From contig MU006219.1 of assembly GCA_010093685.1 (NCBI GenBank), positions 949,531 to 1,013,530 of the forward strand: a stretch of DNA of 64,000 bases, written 5' to 3'. This stretch comes from Ophiobolus disseminans. Its lineage: Eukaryota; Ascomycota; Dothideomycetes; Pleosporales; Phaeosphaeriaceae. Numbering within the stretch: the stretch's first letter is position 1; each line of letters starts with the position of its first letter. A program made the translations under genes and the position numbers. The notes below the pieces were generated by a model, which was not told where the DNA came from, did not search any database, and saw only the letters and a list, made by a program, of their open reading frames with translations. This document shows, piece by piece, positions 1 through 11,823 of this stretch.

Positions 1-2
1 CT

Positions 3-272
3 CAACCACAGCCACTGACAGAGCCCATCACGCCTCGTCCGCCACTTGCAGAGCCCATGTCTCGTACAACACCTGCAGAAAGCCGGGCGCATGCGCAGCC
101 ACCGAGACCAGAAACCAGAGCTCCAGAAACCAGAGCTCCAGAAACCAGAGCTCCAGAAACCCCCACACATGTCCCGCAGATGGTGTTCAACGGCCCCGTT
201 TTCCTTGGGTATCCACCAGACCAGCTCCTCATGCTGTTACAAAATAGCAATCTGGGAGCTGCGCTAAGATGA
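3..272 (+). CDS. 3' end of an unidentified proline-rich protein (partial)
   Basis: The frame is open from the left window edge to a TGA at 270-272, giving the last 89 residues of a protein whose start lies outside the window. The visible part is rich in Pro, Glu, Thr and Arg. It contains three exact copies of a 15-bp repeat that read PETRA in this frame, followed by a more ordinary, partly hydrophobic tail (VFNGPVFLGYPPDQLLMLLQ). The non-repetitive tail and the open frame suggest a real C-terminus, but I do not recognise the family. The gene converges on PSF3, whose stop is 225 bp downstream. It could instead be a chance open frame. Confidence 0.45.
   Translation, partial: QPQPLTEPITPRPPLAEPMSRTTPAESRAHAQPPRPETRAPETRAPETRAPETPTHVPQMVFNGPVFLGYPPDQLLMLLQNSNLGAALR
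108..160. repeat. 15-bp tandem repeat, about 3.5 copies
   Basis: The unit ccagaaaccagagct occurs at 108-122, 123-137 and 138-152, followed by a partial copy. The unit length is a multiple of three, so copy-number changes keep the frame of the overlapping partial gene and add or remove PETRA pentapeptides. Confidence 0.9.
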
Positions 273-497
273 GCAGAAGCGTTTTCGTTGACGAGGTATT
301 GTATTGTAATCGCAAGGTAGGCGCCGAATGACTGTTTACGTGCGCTTCATATTACTGCTCTTTCTGCCGACCATGTGCCTTCACCCCATGCGTTGTTGTT
401 CATATCTCTCGTTACTGATCGACTGTCGTCAAAACTCTACGTGCCTGTCTCCATGCACCTGCCGCTGATCAGTCGCGGACCGGCAGATGGTCTTTGC

Positions 498-1188
498 TCA
501 TTTCTGCTTCAGATCTGTCATCCACGTCCTCACAGCCTTCGCACTGTCATGCGCTGCTCGAAATACTACTCCACGTCAGCTGCTGCAATCTTGGTCGTAC
601 ACGGTACTCGTACGTTGCCGCTCATTTTCATCCAGGCCACGCATAAAGTCCGCACCCTCGCCTAAAGCGCCACGCGGGTTGTGAGCTTGATCGGCTATTA
701 CCGCAGCTCTAGCTTTAAAAGTCTGTCGATTGTCAATCAGAGATCACTTGCGTGACAGACCGCAGAAACTTACATCACTTAGCACCTCAATCATCTCTTC
801 CTCCTCGAACAACTCCAGGATTCGAGCGCCAAGATCATAGAAGTGCGGCGCGAGGGCTCGTAGATCGACAGTCCGAGGGTCAGCTTTGAGGGCATTCAAG
901 ACACGCGGTGACAGGGCGGAGGGCGGATCGAGCGTTACGAGAGAGGAAGTGTTTAGGCTCTGACTGTCTGATGGTCAGGCAGGTGAGAATTGGAAGACGA
1001 GGCAGATGTAGATACCTCAATGCAAGCATTTCCCCAAGCCACAGCGGAAGCTCAACTTTGGAGCCTTGCTTCATGTCGCCACTCATGTTGCCTTCGAGAA
1101 AGCCCAAGCCGGGCACGGTGAGCTCAAAGGTACAGGGCACTTTTTGCGCATCTGTAAGGATGGCGTCGATGTCGTAGTACGAGCTCAT
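498..1188 (-). CDS. psf3: GINS complex subunit Psf3
   Basis: Psf3 is one of the four GINS subunits (Sld5, Psf1, Psf2, Psf3) that join Cdc45 and Mcm2-7 to form the replicative helicase in the nucleus. The model has four exons: 1016-1188, 774-963, 614-722 and 498-565. They total 540 nt, or 179 residues, close to the usual fungal Psf3 length. The N-terminus (SYYDIDAILTDAQKVPCTF, then a GLGFLEGN segment and LPLWLGEML) is the diagnostic Psf3 start. The middle exon carries DPRTVDLRALAPHFYDLGAR, typical of the helical A domain, and the protein ends in VRTWMTDLKQK. All three introns have GT-AG ends and the frame is continuous across them. It is divergent from BLM10 and shares an 827-bp upstream region with it. 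Confidence 0.93.
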
Positions 1189-2015
1189 GATGCGGGACTA
1201 CTGTAGTGCATGCGTTAGAGACTGTCTAGTTTCCGCTGACAACAGCGTTTTGAGCTGCAGTGGCCAGCCTGAGGCATCGACGTGTCGCGTACCATGTAGC
1301 CAGCCTGCAGATTGTAACAAATATGCAAGGGAGATGGGAGGAAAGAGTGAAAAAGACCAGACTTTAGTCGCAGTGGCCTGCGAAAGAGGCAAAATTGAGT
1401 TGTCGTTTAGTGATAGAATTGGTCCGCTTACCGTGGTGTCGCCTCTCTTGCGCGTCGATGAATGCCTGGAGGGACGTTGGAGGATATTTAGCGCGCGTAC
1501 TCGCAGCCTTTGACTTGAATCACGATTGCTTTTTCTTGCAGCGCGTTAAGGAGCTTCCTGCCACTCAAAGAACTGATTCCGCGTGTTGTCCGCACTTTCA
1601 CACCTCGAGGTTGTTGACGCGTTATCGATTAGTTAGCTCCACACCTAGCCCGCTGTAGGTGAGGTGCTCTAAGCTCCGGTACGAAGCGTCGGGAGCTCGC
1701 ATGAACGACAATTGCGATACTTCACACTTCACCGTCCAGCGCATTCAACTAAGCATCCAGCTGAGCATCCGTATAGTACGTCTTTGCCGACCAAGCTCCA
1801 CACCCGCCCGCGTGCTGGCTGCACCGGCCACTCACACCTCCCCCAGCCTTGCAAGTCCCGGGCATTACTAACAAACGGTGACACAGACAACAAGCTTCTG
1901 CAGGCTCGAGTGTGCTTCGCTGTATTCTTTGATGACTGGCAGCTTCGAGTATTCCCCCACCGCGCCCTAGGCCCGCTTTCCACTCACACCCACGGCCCCT
2001 CAACTCAACGGCACC
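1189..2015. promoter_or_regulatory. Shared upstream region of PSF3 and BLM10
   Basis: This 827-bp gene-free stretch separates two divergent start codons, so it should contain both promoters. I see no convincing gene inside; the short open frames here are not conserved-looking. No specific binding site is claimed. Confidence 0.5.
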
Positions 2016-5000
2016 ATGGCGGGCAACGACCGAATATCACAGCTCATGAGCGCCCTCGACTCGGGCTCGGGCCCCGATATCTCCCGTGCGACTTCACCTG
2101 GTGCAGGCTGGCGGCCAGGGAACGGCACAGACGAGCGCAGCCGCCCACGGACGTTCCCGTACTTCAGGTACCTGCCGTACGAGACGGAGGAGCACGGCGA
2201 GCGCGAAGAGAGCCTGAACACGTGCCTGAAGCATCTGTACATTGCAGTGTCGGCGGGAGACTTCGCTCCGGGCGCAGTGCACTGGACACGCGAGATTCGA
2301 GGATGGCTGTCGCTCAAGTTCGACCTTCCCCGCGCCACGAGGGTGAAGCTCGTATACCTCTACTACGAGCTGGCGCTCGCTCCTGGGCTGGACTACCTGG
2401 TCGCCGAGCGCTTTGCGAGCATGTTCATGGTACTGACAAAGTGAGTGCACAAGACTTTGATATAGTGGTCAAGGGCACCAACTGACAGCTGACAGGCGCA
2501 AACACTATCTCCGCTTCGGCAAGGATATCGTCCTCGACTGGCGGCCGCTGTTCCGAGAACTGAAGCTCTTCGTCCTCCCCTCCGAGTCTGGCAGCGCACA
2601 CCCACCCAATGTCAAACGCAACATCAGGACGCTGACCAAGATGTGTACCTTCGCCCAGACCTACTTCGACCCCAAGGAGATACCTGCAATGTTCGAGGAG
2701 ATATTGCCCTTCTTTAGCACCTCCTTCAGCGAAGGCGCGTTCGTGGTTGTAGGCCTGCTGAACCTCATGCTTCCTACGCTACCAGCACCCGAGGACATGC
2801 CGCAGTTGCTGCCTCAAGAATATCTTCCAACATTCTTTCATCTATGGTCCCTGGTGAACCGTTCCCGGCTGTTCGACTCACATTATATTGATACGTTTGG
2901 CCGATTAGCGAGGGATACCCTGACTGCAGCACATGTGCCCTTCTCGCAGTATGGAGTCTTTACTAGCGAGCAATGCTCGCTGATCTTTACAGCAATTCTG
3001 AGGCTTCTCGAGATCCCCGTCGGGCAAGCCACATCTCCCTACAGCACTACTGTAGATCTCGGCGCTGGCTTAGCTGTGATGCTCGAACGAGATCCACGCA
3101 AGCATCCCACTTCGCACCAGATTGCTCGCCTCATTGGCATGTCGCTGTCTCCAGCGTGCGCCGAGGAACCTGACTCTGTTCTAAGCAAGCTGGAGGGGCT
3201 CATACAGGCAGTTGAGACTTTCTTCCATCCTTCCAACTCCGGCAGCTGGACGAGGCCTTTGGCGCAGTTTGTGTACTACTTGGCGGACTTTTTCGTCTTG
3301 CGCTGGAACCGGGAGCACAGTGGCGAGATGGACACACCCGAAGATCGGAAGTTGAACGAAGCAGTCAGGCGGCGGTTTGTACTCTGTCTACGAGAAGTTA
3401 CCTTCATGGGCATCTTCTCCAAGAGCGACAAAGCCATGCAATACGCCTTGTCCACTCTACAAAGCTTAGCTTACCTGGAGCCGAACCTGATTTTGCCTGG
3501 CGCGCTTCAGAAGATCTATCCTGCCATGCAGGGACTTGTTGAGGTACATCGAACCATTTCCTCGATCCGATCGTTGCACATGCTGTCAAAGGTTATGGCA
3601 AGAACCAAGGGCTTTCGGTGCCACGTCACCACAGTGCTCGGTCTTGCGCTACCTGGTATCGACGCGAACGACTTGGAAAAGACGGTACACACGTTACAGT
3701 TTGTGCAAGGCGTCTGCTACCTTGTGCCGTTCCATGATCTCACTAAGGCGAAGAAGGCGGCGCATGGAGGAGCTAGCAACGACGGAACCTCGACGCCCAT
3801 GGAAGACGCCGGTGGTGACACAGGGCTTGCTGTGCAATGGATCACAGAACAAGTCGAGCGATTGGAGAGCGCCCCAGGCAACACCGAGATTGACTACGAC
3901 AAGGAGCTGAGTGACGAGGATGAGGCGATGATTCTTCGATCGTCCACGACCGGTCTCAACGAGTTCCTCATCTCGTTTCTCGGTCGCGTGTTTACTCTTT
4001 TGGAGAATTTGCCGGATACGTCCAGGGTGCGTAGTGGCTCTCCAGAAGAGTATGTGGTCAATCACCTTCCCGCTGCATTCACGCCCCTACTTGCTGCCCT
4101 TTCACCTGAGCTGTACGATGTTGCGCTAGACAAGATTGCGAACTTCATCTCAAATCATGTGATCCATCAGGCTCGAGATGCAATTGCATTCATCTGTAAC
4201 AGTCTTGTTAAGATCAATCCTCAAAAGGCTTTGAAGCGTCTGCTGCCGCATCTCTTCGCCGGTATTCGCACAGAGATCGAGGATATCGGCGCTGGCTCGA
4301 CACGGACAACGGGTACTGAAGTGCTCCCACGCGATCGTGCCCTTGTCTGGAATATTGCTATCTTGAGCATGTGTGTCGTACATGTTGGCGATGCCATACT
4401 TGAGTGGAAGGATGAGGTTTTCGAGATTGCAGAGTACATGCAGCAGCGGTGCCGAGGAACCCCGACTGTCCATGTCTCCAACTTCATCCACCATTTACTC
4501 CTCAACTTGACTTGCACGTACACCATTGATTATTCAATCTACGAGAAGGACGAGCTCGAGCAGGGGCTATCTACTGAGTCCTGGGGTAGGCAGGTCGATG
4601 TGCAGAAACTCAACATCAAGTGGCACTCTCCCAACAAAGAAGAAATTGACTTTGCTATTAAGCTCTTTGAGTCTCACACGAAGAATTCAATGACTGCATT
4701 GGTATCGCTTACTTCTTCCGACTCGCCCGTCAAGCGCGAAGGTACCGGCAAGGATTGGTCTGACGATGTATCAAGGAACCTCGTTCTTTTGAGACTCATC
4801 ATCTCCGGAATCTCGGTCTTGTTCGACGTACGCCACGATCAGGTCTCTGAAGACAGCACTTCCGAAGGTAGCGACTCCGACTCCGACTCCGACGCAATGG
4901 ACACTGAAGGTATTGACGATGACGCTGGATATGGGGAGGCTGAAGACGAGGAAGTTAAGCCGACATTCCAGTATGAGTCTGGATACCCGCTGCAGCGCGG

Positions 5001-8000
5001 TGACGAAAACTACAAGCTCATTCACGAGTTGCGTCACAATGTGGGCGAGGTTCTGCACACAGTACATCAATTCCTCATCGCGAAACAGCCTGACGATGTA
5101 CCGTGCTTCAACGCATTGTACAACGCTTATCGCTCATGGTTCATCGATGTCGGCATCGAACGCTCTGCTCATGTCCTCGATCGAATTGCTAGGCTTCTGG
5201 ATAGCGATGAGCGCCCCTTCAAATTTAGCGGGCTGAGGAAGCAGTACCCACGACCTCTACTAGTGCGACGCGCAAATGTTTACCACCTGCAGCGCTTGCG
5301 CCACAATGCCAACCCCCGACCAAAGACTGAGCTGGATAAAAAGCTTCTTCTGGATCTTGCCGAGTCGAGCATCTCTCTGTACACGGAGATTCGGCGCACT
5401 GCTCAAACTGCACAAGAATCGGCAGTCAAGTGCGTGCTCGGTGCTCGTCCGCTGGTCGTCCCACCTCTATTGGACGCATTCGTCAAAGCAGTGGATGAGA
5501 GCGACTACCCTCGTATCAAGGGTGCAATGTTCTCTCTTCTCTTTGGTAGCTTGGCCAAGACCATCAGCCGTGACTGGCGTTTCACTCCTCGTTTGATCAA
5601 AGCCTTCATTGAGGTGACTGGTGCCGACAAACCTTCAGTACAGAAGCTTGCTACCAATGCCACATTCCAAATAATGGATATGGGTAAGGCCATGGAGCGT
5701 ATGGTTATTCTTGATAAAGAAGTTATCCAGTCTATCGCCTACGTCATTGACTCGGCGGATGATGCGGTCGTTCAACAAAAGGTTGTGAAACGGCGAGAAT
5801 ACATCAAACAGAAGCGTGCTCGCATCGAGGGCAGGAAAGCGGACCTAACGGAAGAGTTGGTGAATCTCGCTGGTACTGCACACTGGAAGAAAGTCCAGCG
5901 TACCGCAGCAATCATTTGCAATCTCGGCATGCGTTACGACACAATCGCTTCTGAAGGGATGATTGATCTCCTTACAAAAGGCTCTATCGACCAACATCCG
6001 AGCTTGCGAGCGCTTTACGCGGGGGCTTTGATCGGGTTATTTTCGGTAGTCACAACACGTGCCATTACCGGCCACACCTACGAAGGATACCTGCTCGGCG
6101 AAGAGGACCTTCCTGACAAAATTACCGTCCCCACCAAGCGTGACGATCCTAACTGGACCGAGGAGTATCTGTCATCGTTTGCGCAGCCGGAAGCAAAGTA
6201 CTACGTCGACTTTGATTACCCTGGCTGGCTAGTCTGGAATAAGACCATGCCAGCTTTCCTCCCAAACGCTCCACAACTTGCGTTCGATGACGTCGAGAAG
6301 GGCGTGCGCGCGAAGATTGCGAAGCATCTTAACCGTTCTTGGTTCTCGAACTACTTCGCATTCATGAAGCAGGAGCCTCGTGACACTAGTGCAGATCGTT
6401 TCCGCATGTCGAGCGCCATGTTGCTCACTCACTCGTTTGATCTTGTCTTCTCTGGCCTCACGGAGGCAACATTTGAAGACATCAAGGATCTCACACAGTC
6501 GGTTTACGCTGATGGAAGCGATAAGCACCAACACCGCGCAACAGCCGAAATCATGGCAGCGCTTTTGTCATGCGCACCAGATCTGGGGGCCGAACAGCGA
6601 CAAGCGGTCTGGGAATATGTGTTTCCGATCATTCGCGGTATCTTCAAAGATGGCTTAACCCCAGAGAACTCAGGCTATTGGACGACGTTCTTGCATGTTG
6701 TGCTACAGTCCAAGGATCCTAGACGTGGCTGGCCTCTGGTCGACTGGCTTGCGAGCTTCCGTCTCGACATGGACTCCAACGCCGCGTTCAAAGAGAGCTC
6801 AAAGGTTCATCTTCTCACCCAGTGTATCTGCGATGCTGGTTGGCACTTCCGTCTCGAGAAGCCAATCCTGGAAGATTTCATGCAGCACCTCGATCACCCA
6901 TACAAGGGCGTACGTGAAGCCATGGGTCAGACCATTGCGAGCATCTACCGGACACGGTATCACGAGTCATACAAGGATGTCCCAACTCTGATCAAAGCGC
7001 AAAAGGATGCTTCCTCTATCGGTGTCCGTCCGTACGAGCCCTCTGATGAGTTCAGTCAGACTCTTACCACTGTTTTTGATCGTCTCGAAGCTTGGCGCCA
7101 CCAACGTCCCCCTGGTCAACAGACGCCCTCGTCATACACATCTGGTGGTAAGACAGTTTTGCTATGGCTTGACTCTACACTGTCCTCCTACGAGTGCACA
7201 TCGTTAGTCAAGTTCTTCCCAGATGTGTTCATGGAGCAGCTTCTCCACATGATGGACATCAAGGAAGATCCCGAGCTTCAGTCTCTTGCATACCACGTCT
7301 TCCGGCATTTGCCTAACATCCCACACCGCCAAGGCGAAGACGCTGAGTTCATCGCTGCTCTAATTCGTATCGGAAGTAGTGCGACCAGCTGGCACCAGCG
7401 CCTGAGGGTCCTGATCAACATACAGGTCCTCTACTTCCGTCGTCTGTTCCTTATGAGCGAAGAACAACAACAGAAGATGTTCGATTGCGTGTCGGGCATG
7501 CTCTCAGATGTTCAACTCGAAGTCCGCATGGGTGCTGCCACGACTCTATCAGGAATGGTTCGCTGCTCACCCGTCGCGCTGCGTGACAGACAGGTGTCCA
7601 CACTCAAAGACCGCTTCACCAAACAGCTCAGCAAGAACCCACTACCAAAACGTCGTCTTCCAGGTACGCCAACGCCAGAGCAGAGCAAGCTTGTATTGAC
7701 GCGTCATGCTGCTGTTCTTGGCTTGGGTTCGCTCATTCACGCATTTCCATACTTGAGCCCGCCTCCAGCGTGGTTGCCGGATGTGCTAGCGACGTTGGCG
7801 CGCAAAGCAGCTGCCGACCCAGGCATTGTTGGAAAGAGCGTCAAGACGGTCTTGGCAGATTTCAAGAAGACGAGGCAGGATACTTGGCATGTTGATGTCA
7901 AGGTGAGTTCATGCTTACTACTCACGCATGGGATCCAACTAATGAATGCCTAGGCCTTTGAGCAAGAACAATTAGAAGACCTGGAGGGCGTGCTATGGAA

Positions 8001-8016
8001 GAGCTATTTCGCATAG
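2016..8016 (+). CDS. BLM10: Proteasome activator BLM10/PA200
   Basis: BLM10 (PSME4/PA200 in animals) is a huge HEAT-repeat solenoid that caps the 20S proteasome core in nucleus and cytosol and opens its gate. Three exons (2016-2440, 2496-7902, 7954-8016) give 1964 residues, within the family range. The start is ATG in a good context (caccATGG). Segments such as YFDPKEIPAMFEEILPFFS and the LPAPEDMPQLLPQEYLPTFF stretch are typical of the family. A Ser/Asp-rich acidic linker (SDSDSDSD) lies near residue 930. The last 20 residues are encoded by the small third exon and end in SYFA, the position of the HbYX tail that docks into the core-particle pocket; here the central residue is Phe rather than Tyr. 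Both introns are GT-AG and phase-consistent. Confidence 0.95.
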
Positions 8017-8375
8017 ACAGCTCAGGATCGGACGGATGAACGGGCTTACAGGTGTACGATATGCCGGCGAAACGGGACACGACTTTTTCATCGTTCACGA
8101 ATGTATGCTAGCATGAAACGCATAGGCGGCGTTGAGAATGGATCTGTCATCAAGAATGTGCTTACTCAGAAAACGTTGAAGTTGTCTGTCGCTCGGGTTG
8201 ACTTGCCGCGAGGATTTAAGGCCGCGGCTACCCCTCCCCCACTTGAGCTGCTGCAAGCTTCAGGTACCGGGTGGTATGTTTTGTGCGTACTTGCATCATA
8301 GAACTGCCACTTTTGACCTCTTAAACAGCTGATCCCCTGTGCCTGTTTCAATTGGCGTCATCGACGATATTCAGC
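8017..8375. other. Intergenic region BLM10 to OCD-family gene
   Basis: A 359-bp gap between two genes on the same strand. It should hold the BLM10 3' UTR and the next promoter; I see no gene. Confidence 0.6.
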
Positions 8376-9877
8376 ATGCCTTTGACAATCCTCTCAGATA
8401 GCGACGTCCGCCACTTGCTCCTACAACTCACGAAGCAAGACATACTCGACCTACAGCAATCACTTGCAGACGCGCTGCACTACTATTCTACAGCGACAGA
8501 GGAAGATACAAGCAATGGCTGCTCATCATCATACCAACCACTACGCACTTCACTCAAGCGAGGCGATGGGCAGACCACACTCCTCATGCCCGCGAGCAGG
8601 TGCTATACATCACTTGATAGTGAGGAAGTCGGGCTGACATGCATTCCAGCAACGATGGCATGGGCGTGAAGATCGTAACAATTGCAGCCCCAGACGACAA
8701 AACCTCCAAGTCCAGACCCTCCGAAGACACCGCGTCTGCCGCGTCATCCCTCTCCTCGCTCTCAGTGTCCCAACAGTCGTCCAAGTCGTCCATACCTCAA
8801 CAGTCGCTCGCAAGCGCACAATCCACAACACCGAAAGGCAGCCTAACCCTCTTCGATAAATCGGGAGCCCCAAGAGCATTCCTCAACGCCGAAGAAATCA
8901 CTGCCTTCCGCACCGCCCTCGCAAGTACAATGCTCTTTAAGAAGCGGCAAAACGTACACGACGTGGTCGTCTTTGGCGCGGGAAAACAAGCCTACTGGCA
9001 CATAAGACTGGCGCTACTCCTGCGCGGGCCCGACATCCACCACCTGAACATCATAAACCGTGACTTCGACCGCGTGCACCACCTCCTCTCAACGCTCTAC
9101 GAACCCCACGAAGAGCCCCAAACCTGGAGCCCAGACTACGTACCAAAGTACCGCAACATCGACGTCGACACCGACAACGAGCTAGCCCGCCCAAAGATAC
9201 AGATCCTCACTCCCAACCACGGCGAATACGCGCGGCTCCTGAAATCCACTATCCGCGCGTCCAGCGTCATATTCTTCACTACGCCCTCGACGTCACCACT
9301 CTTCCCAGCTGAATTCCTCACGAACGCCGAAGGCCGTAAGAAAGGCCGGTACCTCGCGGCCATCGGGTCCTACAAACCAAACATGATCGAAATACACCCA
9401 GATATACTGCGCCAGAACGTCGCGCCCGAGCACGGACACCGTCATTTCCACAAGCATGCTGCGCAGAGCGGCGCCGTGGTGGTGGATAGCGTCGAGGCGT
9501 GTCTCAAGGAGGCGGGCGAGGTCATTCAGGCGAAGCTCGGCCCAAATGAAGTCGTTGAGATAGGCGAGCTGCTTATGCTAAAGAGAGACGCGGAGAGGAG
9601 GAGGCTAGAGTGTGCGGCTAGGAGGAGCGAGGAGGGGCTGGATGAGGGGGGCGTGGAGCTGGGGGAGTGCGAGAAGATTAAGAAGAAGAGAAGGGGGAGT
9701 GGGAAGGGCGATGGCGAAGGGGAGGATAAGGCGCATAAGAGTCTTATGGAGTGGTTGCAGAGAGGGAATGTCATATATAAGAGTGTTGGCTTGGGGCTTA
9801 TGGACGTTGTGGTTGGGATGGATCTCGTTAGGCTGGCGGACGAGAGGGGCATTGGGACGAAGATTGAGAACTTTTAA
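8376..9877 (+). CDS. Ornithine cyclodeaminase / mu-crystallin family protein
   Basis: Members are NAD(P)-dependent enzymes such as ornithine cyclodeaminase, ketimine reductase or delta-1-pyrroline-2-carboxylate reductase; the exact substrate cannot be read here. Two exons (8376-8599, 8650-9877) give 483 residues, against about 330-350 for typical members. The N-terminus (LTILSDSDVRHLL) matches the family start. The Rossmann nucleotide-binding loop VVVFGAGKQAYWH is near residues 181-193. The C-terminal family element (NVIYKSVGLGLMDVV) is present. Two additions explain the extra length: a Ser-rich insert near residues 90-140 and a charged Lys/Gly/Glu insert near 390-445. The second insert is encoded by an almost pure purine tract. 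The first in-frame ATG after the upstream open frame is at 8376 (tcagcATGCC). Confidence 0.87.
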
Positions 9878-10301
9878 GAATGGGTTTCGTCCCTATGATG
9901 GTCCTTTGTGGAAGGAAAGGGATGGAGAGTCTTGCGAGTGATACAAAGCAAATCAAGGTTCGATTTCCGTGAAGCATGAATATGCTTAGGACACCCTTGG
10001 CAACATTTTATGCACCACAGTGGATACCTAGTACACGTGCAAACATGACTGCTTCATGATGTATCTTCGCGCCCCACATCGTCATGCAAAGAGTGTCGGG
10101 TAGGAGACAATGAGCAGTGACAGGCACGTCACTCAAAGTGCACAATGATGAGAATGGCGTGTGTTATCATGATTGATTCTAGTCAATGCAGTCTTCGTTG
10201 ACCGCTTTTAACCCTCCTAAACTCCGTGGTATAAACCGCCATGCAGAGATAAGAGACACGCCATGAACCTCGTTAAACCATCACACACCATCAGAACCCG
10301 C
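9878..10301. other. Convergent intergenic region
   Basis: A 424-bp gap between the stops of two convergent genes, presumably their 3' UTRs. A B-box-like ggttcgatttcc near 9957 was checked and has no matching tRNA body. Confidence 0.6.
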
Positions 10302-11349
10302 TTAGATCTTGATAGCGCTCTCGATAGCCTTCCTGCGCTTCTCCATGCGAGCGTTGGCCTTGGCACCCATGATACCACCTCCCCAGTGGCGCGAGGCGTC
10401 CTTGTGGTGTGACTCGAGGTAGCCGTCGTTGACAGCGGAGACGAGCTTAGAGAGGTCGGTCTTGTCCTCGGAGCGGACCTCGGTGATGGCAAGAACGGCG
10501 GCAGTCTTCTGGTGAACGACCGTGCCGAGGCGGGCCTTGCCCTTGACGATAACGTAGGGGACACCCATCTTGCGGCAGAGGGCGGGGAGGAAGACGACGA
10601 GCTCGATGGGGTCGACGTCGTTGGCGATGAGAACGAGCGCGGCCTTCTTGTTCTCGACAAGGCCGACAACGTGGTTCAGACCATATTTAGCCACATATGG
10701 CTTCTTGGACACATCCTCCTTCTTCTTACCCTCGGAGATGGCGGTAGCCTCTTTTGTCAAGCGCTCCTTCTTCTCGGGCTTGGTCTCGGGGCGGTACTTG
10801 TTGAGCAACTTGAATGCCTGGGTGGCCACTGTGTAATATAAGCACTGTCCTTCGCATTTTGCACCTTGTGTGACGTACGGTTGCGGTCAGCAACGTGCTG
10901 GAACTGGGCAATCGCCGGGGGAACCTTCAAGCGGAGGTTGAGGATCTTCTTCTGGCGCTGGAGGCGGACGTATGCGGGCCATCGGACCATGCGGCCGAGG
11001 TTGCGCTGAGGTTGGATGTCCTGGATAGTGTCAGCCACTGCACGTTGTGAGAGAGAAAGGCGAACGGTACCTGGCCAATTCCATAGTTACGAGGCCTCTT
11101 CTCTTCAACAGGGTCAGTACTGGTCGGCTTGTCCTAAAGATATGGCATACCGATGAGAGGGTTCTGGTATCGTTAGAGCGTGCGCCGGTCTGGAATGGGG
11201 ACAAACATACCTTGGCGGCCTTGGACTTTCCACCAGCCTTTGCTTGTGGGAATGGGGCCTACATAAAGATACGAAGTCAGTTTGTTCCACGTTCAATTAT
11301 GAGGGTGGCCACTTACAGGCGCCGCCTTCTTTCCAGACTTCGGTGGCAT
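10302..11349 (-). CDS. RPL8: 60S ribosomal protein eL8 (L7a/L8)
   Basis: This is a structural protein of the large cytosolic ribosomal subunit. Six exons (11317-11349, 11211-11258, 11151-11163, 11071-11102, 10879-11020, 10302-10828) sum to 795 nt, or 264 residues, the expected length. The N-terminus MPPKSGKKAAP is followed by IEKRPRNYGIGQ, DIQPQRNLGRMVRWPAYV, LKVPPAIAQFQH and KYRPETKPEKKERL, all hallmarks of eL8. The L7Ae-type RNA-binding domain follows (GLNHVVGLVENKKAALVLIA, DPIELVVFLPALCRKMGVPY). The first five exons are very short, with one of 13 nt, and introns crowd the 5' end as in many fungal ribosomal-protein genes. It is divergent from GPI18. Confidence 0.97.
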
Positions 11350-11823
11350 CTTGAATTTGTCGAGGCTGTCATAGAGAACACAAACCATTAGCCAATGCTC
11401 TAACTTGGTTCTCTCTCAATCGACAGAGGAATCCCATGAAAGATAAGCCGATGACGCTTCTCCATTTGCAGATTTCCTCAGTCGACCGAGAAAGTGTGTC
11501 TCGTAAGAGCAAGAACGCATTGCTGCAGTTCTAAACTCTAGCCATATGTATATTCGACATGCTCCACAATAGATACATGCGATCGCTGTGCTCGAGAGCA
11601 AACAGGTGGGTGTGCGCTTACCGGTTGTTGTTGGCGGAGGTCGACAAAGTTGGGGTTGCGAAGTTCGAGAAAGCTGCGCTCGCGAAATTGGACAGTGTGT
11701 GGAAGGAACCGAGCTAAGACGCTTGGCGACGCCCCACTCATCTGACCGCGGAGAAACTATTTACCGGCCGCCCAATCGTGACGCATCAAGCACAACACCA
11801 ACTTCAGACGACGATGCTCCAAG
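11350..11823. promoter_or_regulatory. Shared upstream region of RPL8 and GPI18
   Basis: A 474-bp region between two divergent start codons, expected to hold the strong ribosomal-protein promoter and the GPI18 promoter. I do not assign individual sites. Confidence 0.5.

Noticed and set aside
1712..2485. 257-codon plus-strand frame overlapping the BLM10 start
   Set aside because: It is in a different frame from the BLM10 first exon, which continues correctly into the conserved body.
9950..9975. B-box-like ggttcgatttcc suggesting a tRNA
   Set aside because: No A-box, acceptor stem or anticodon arm at the right distance.
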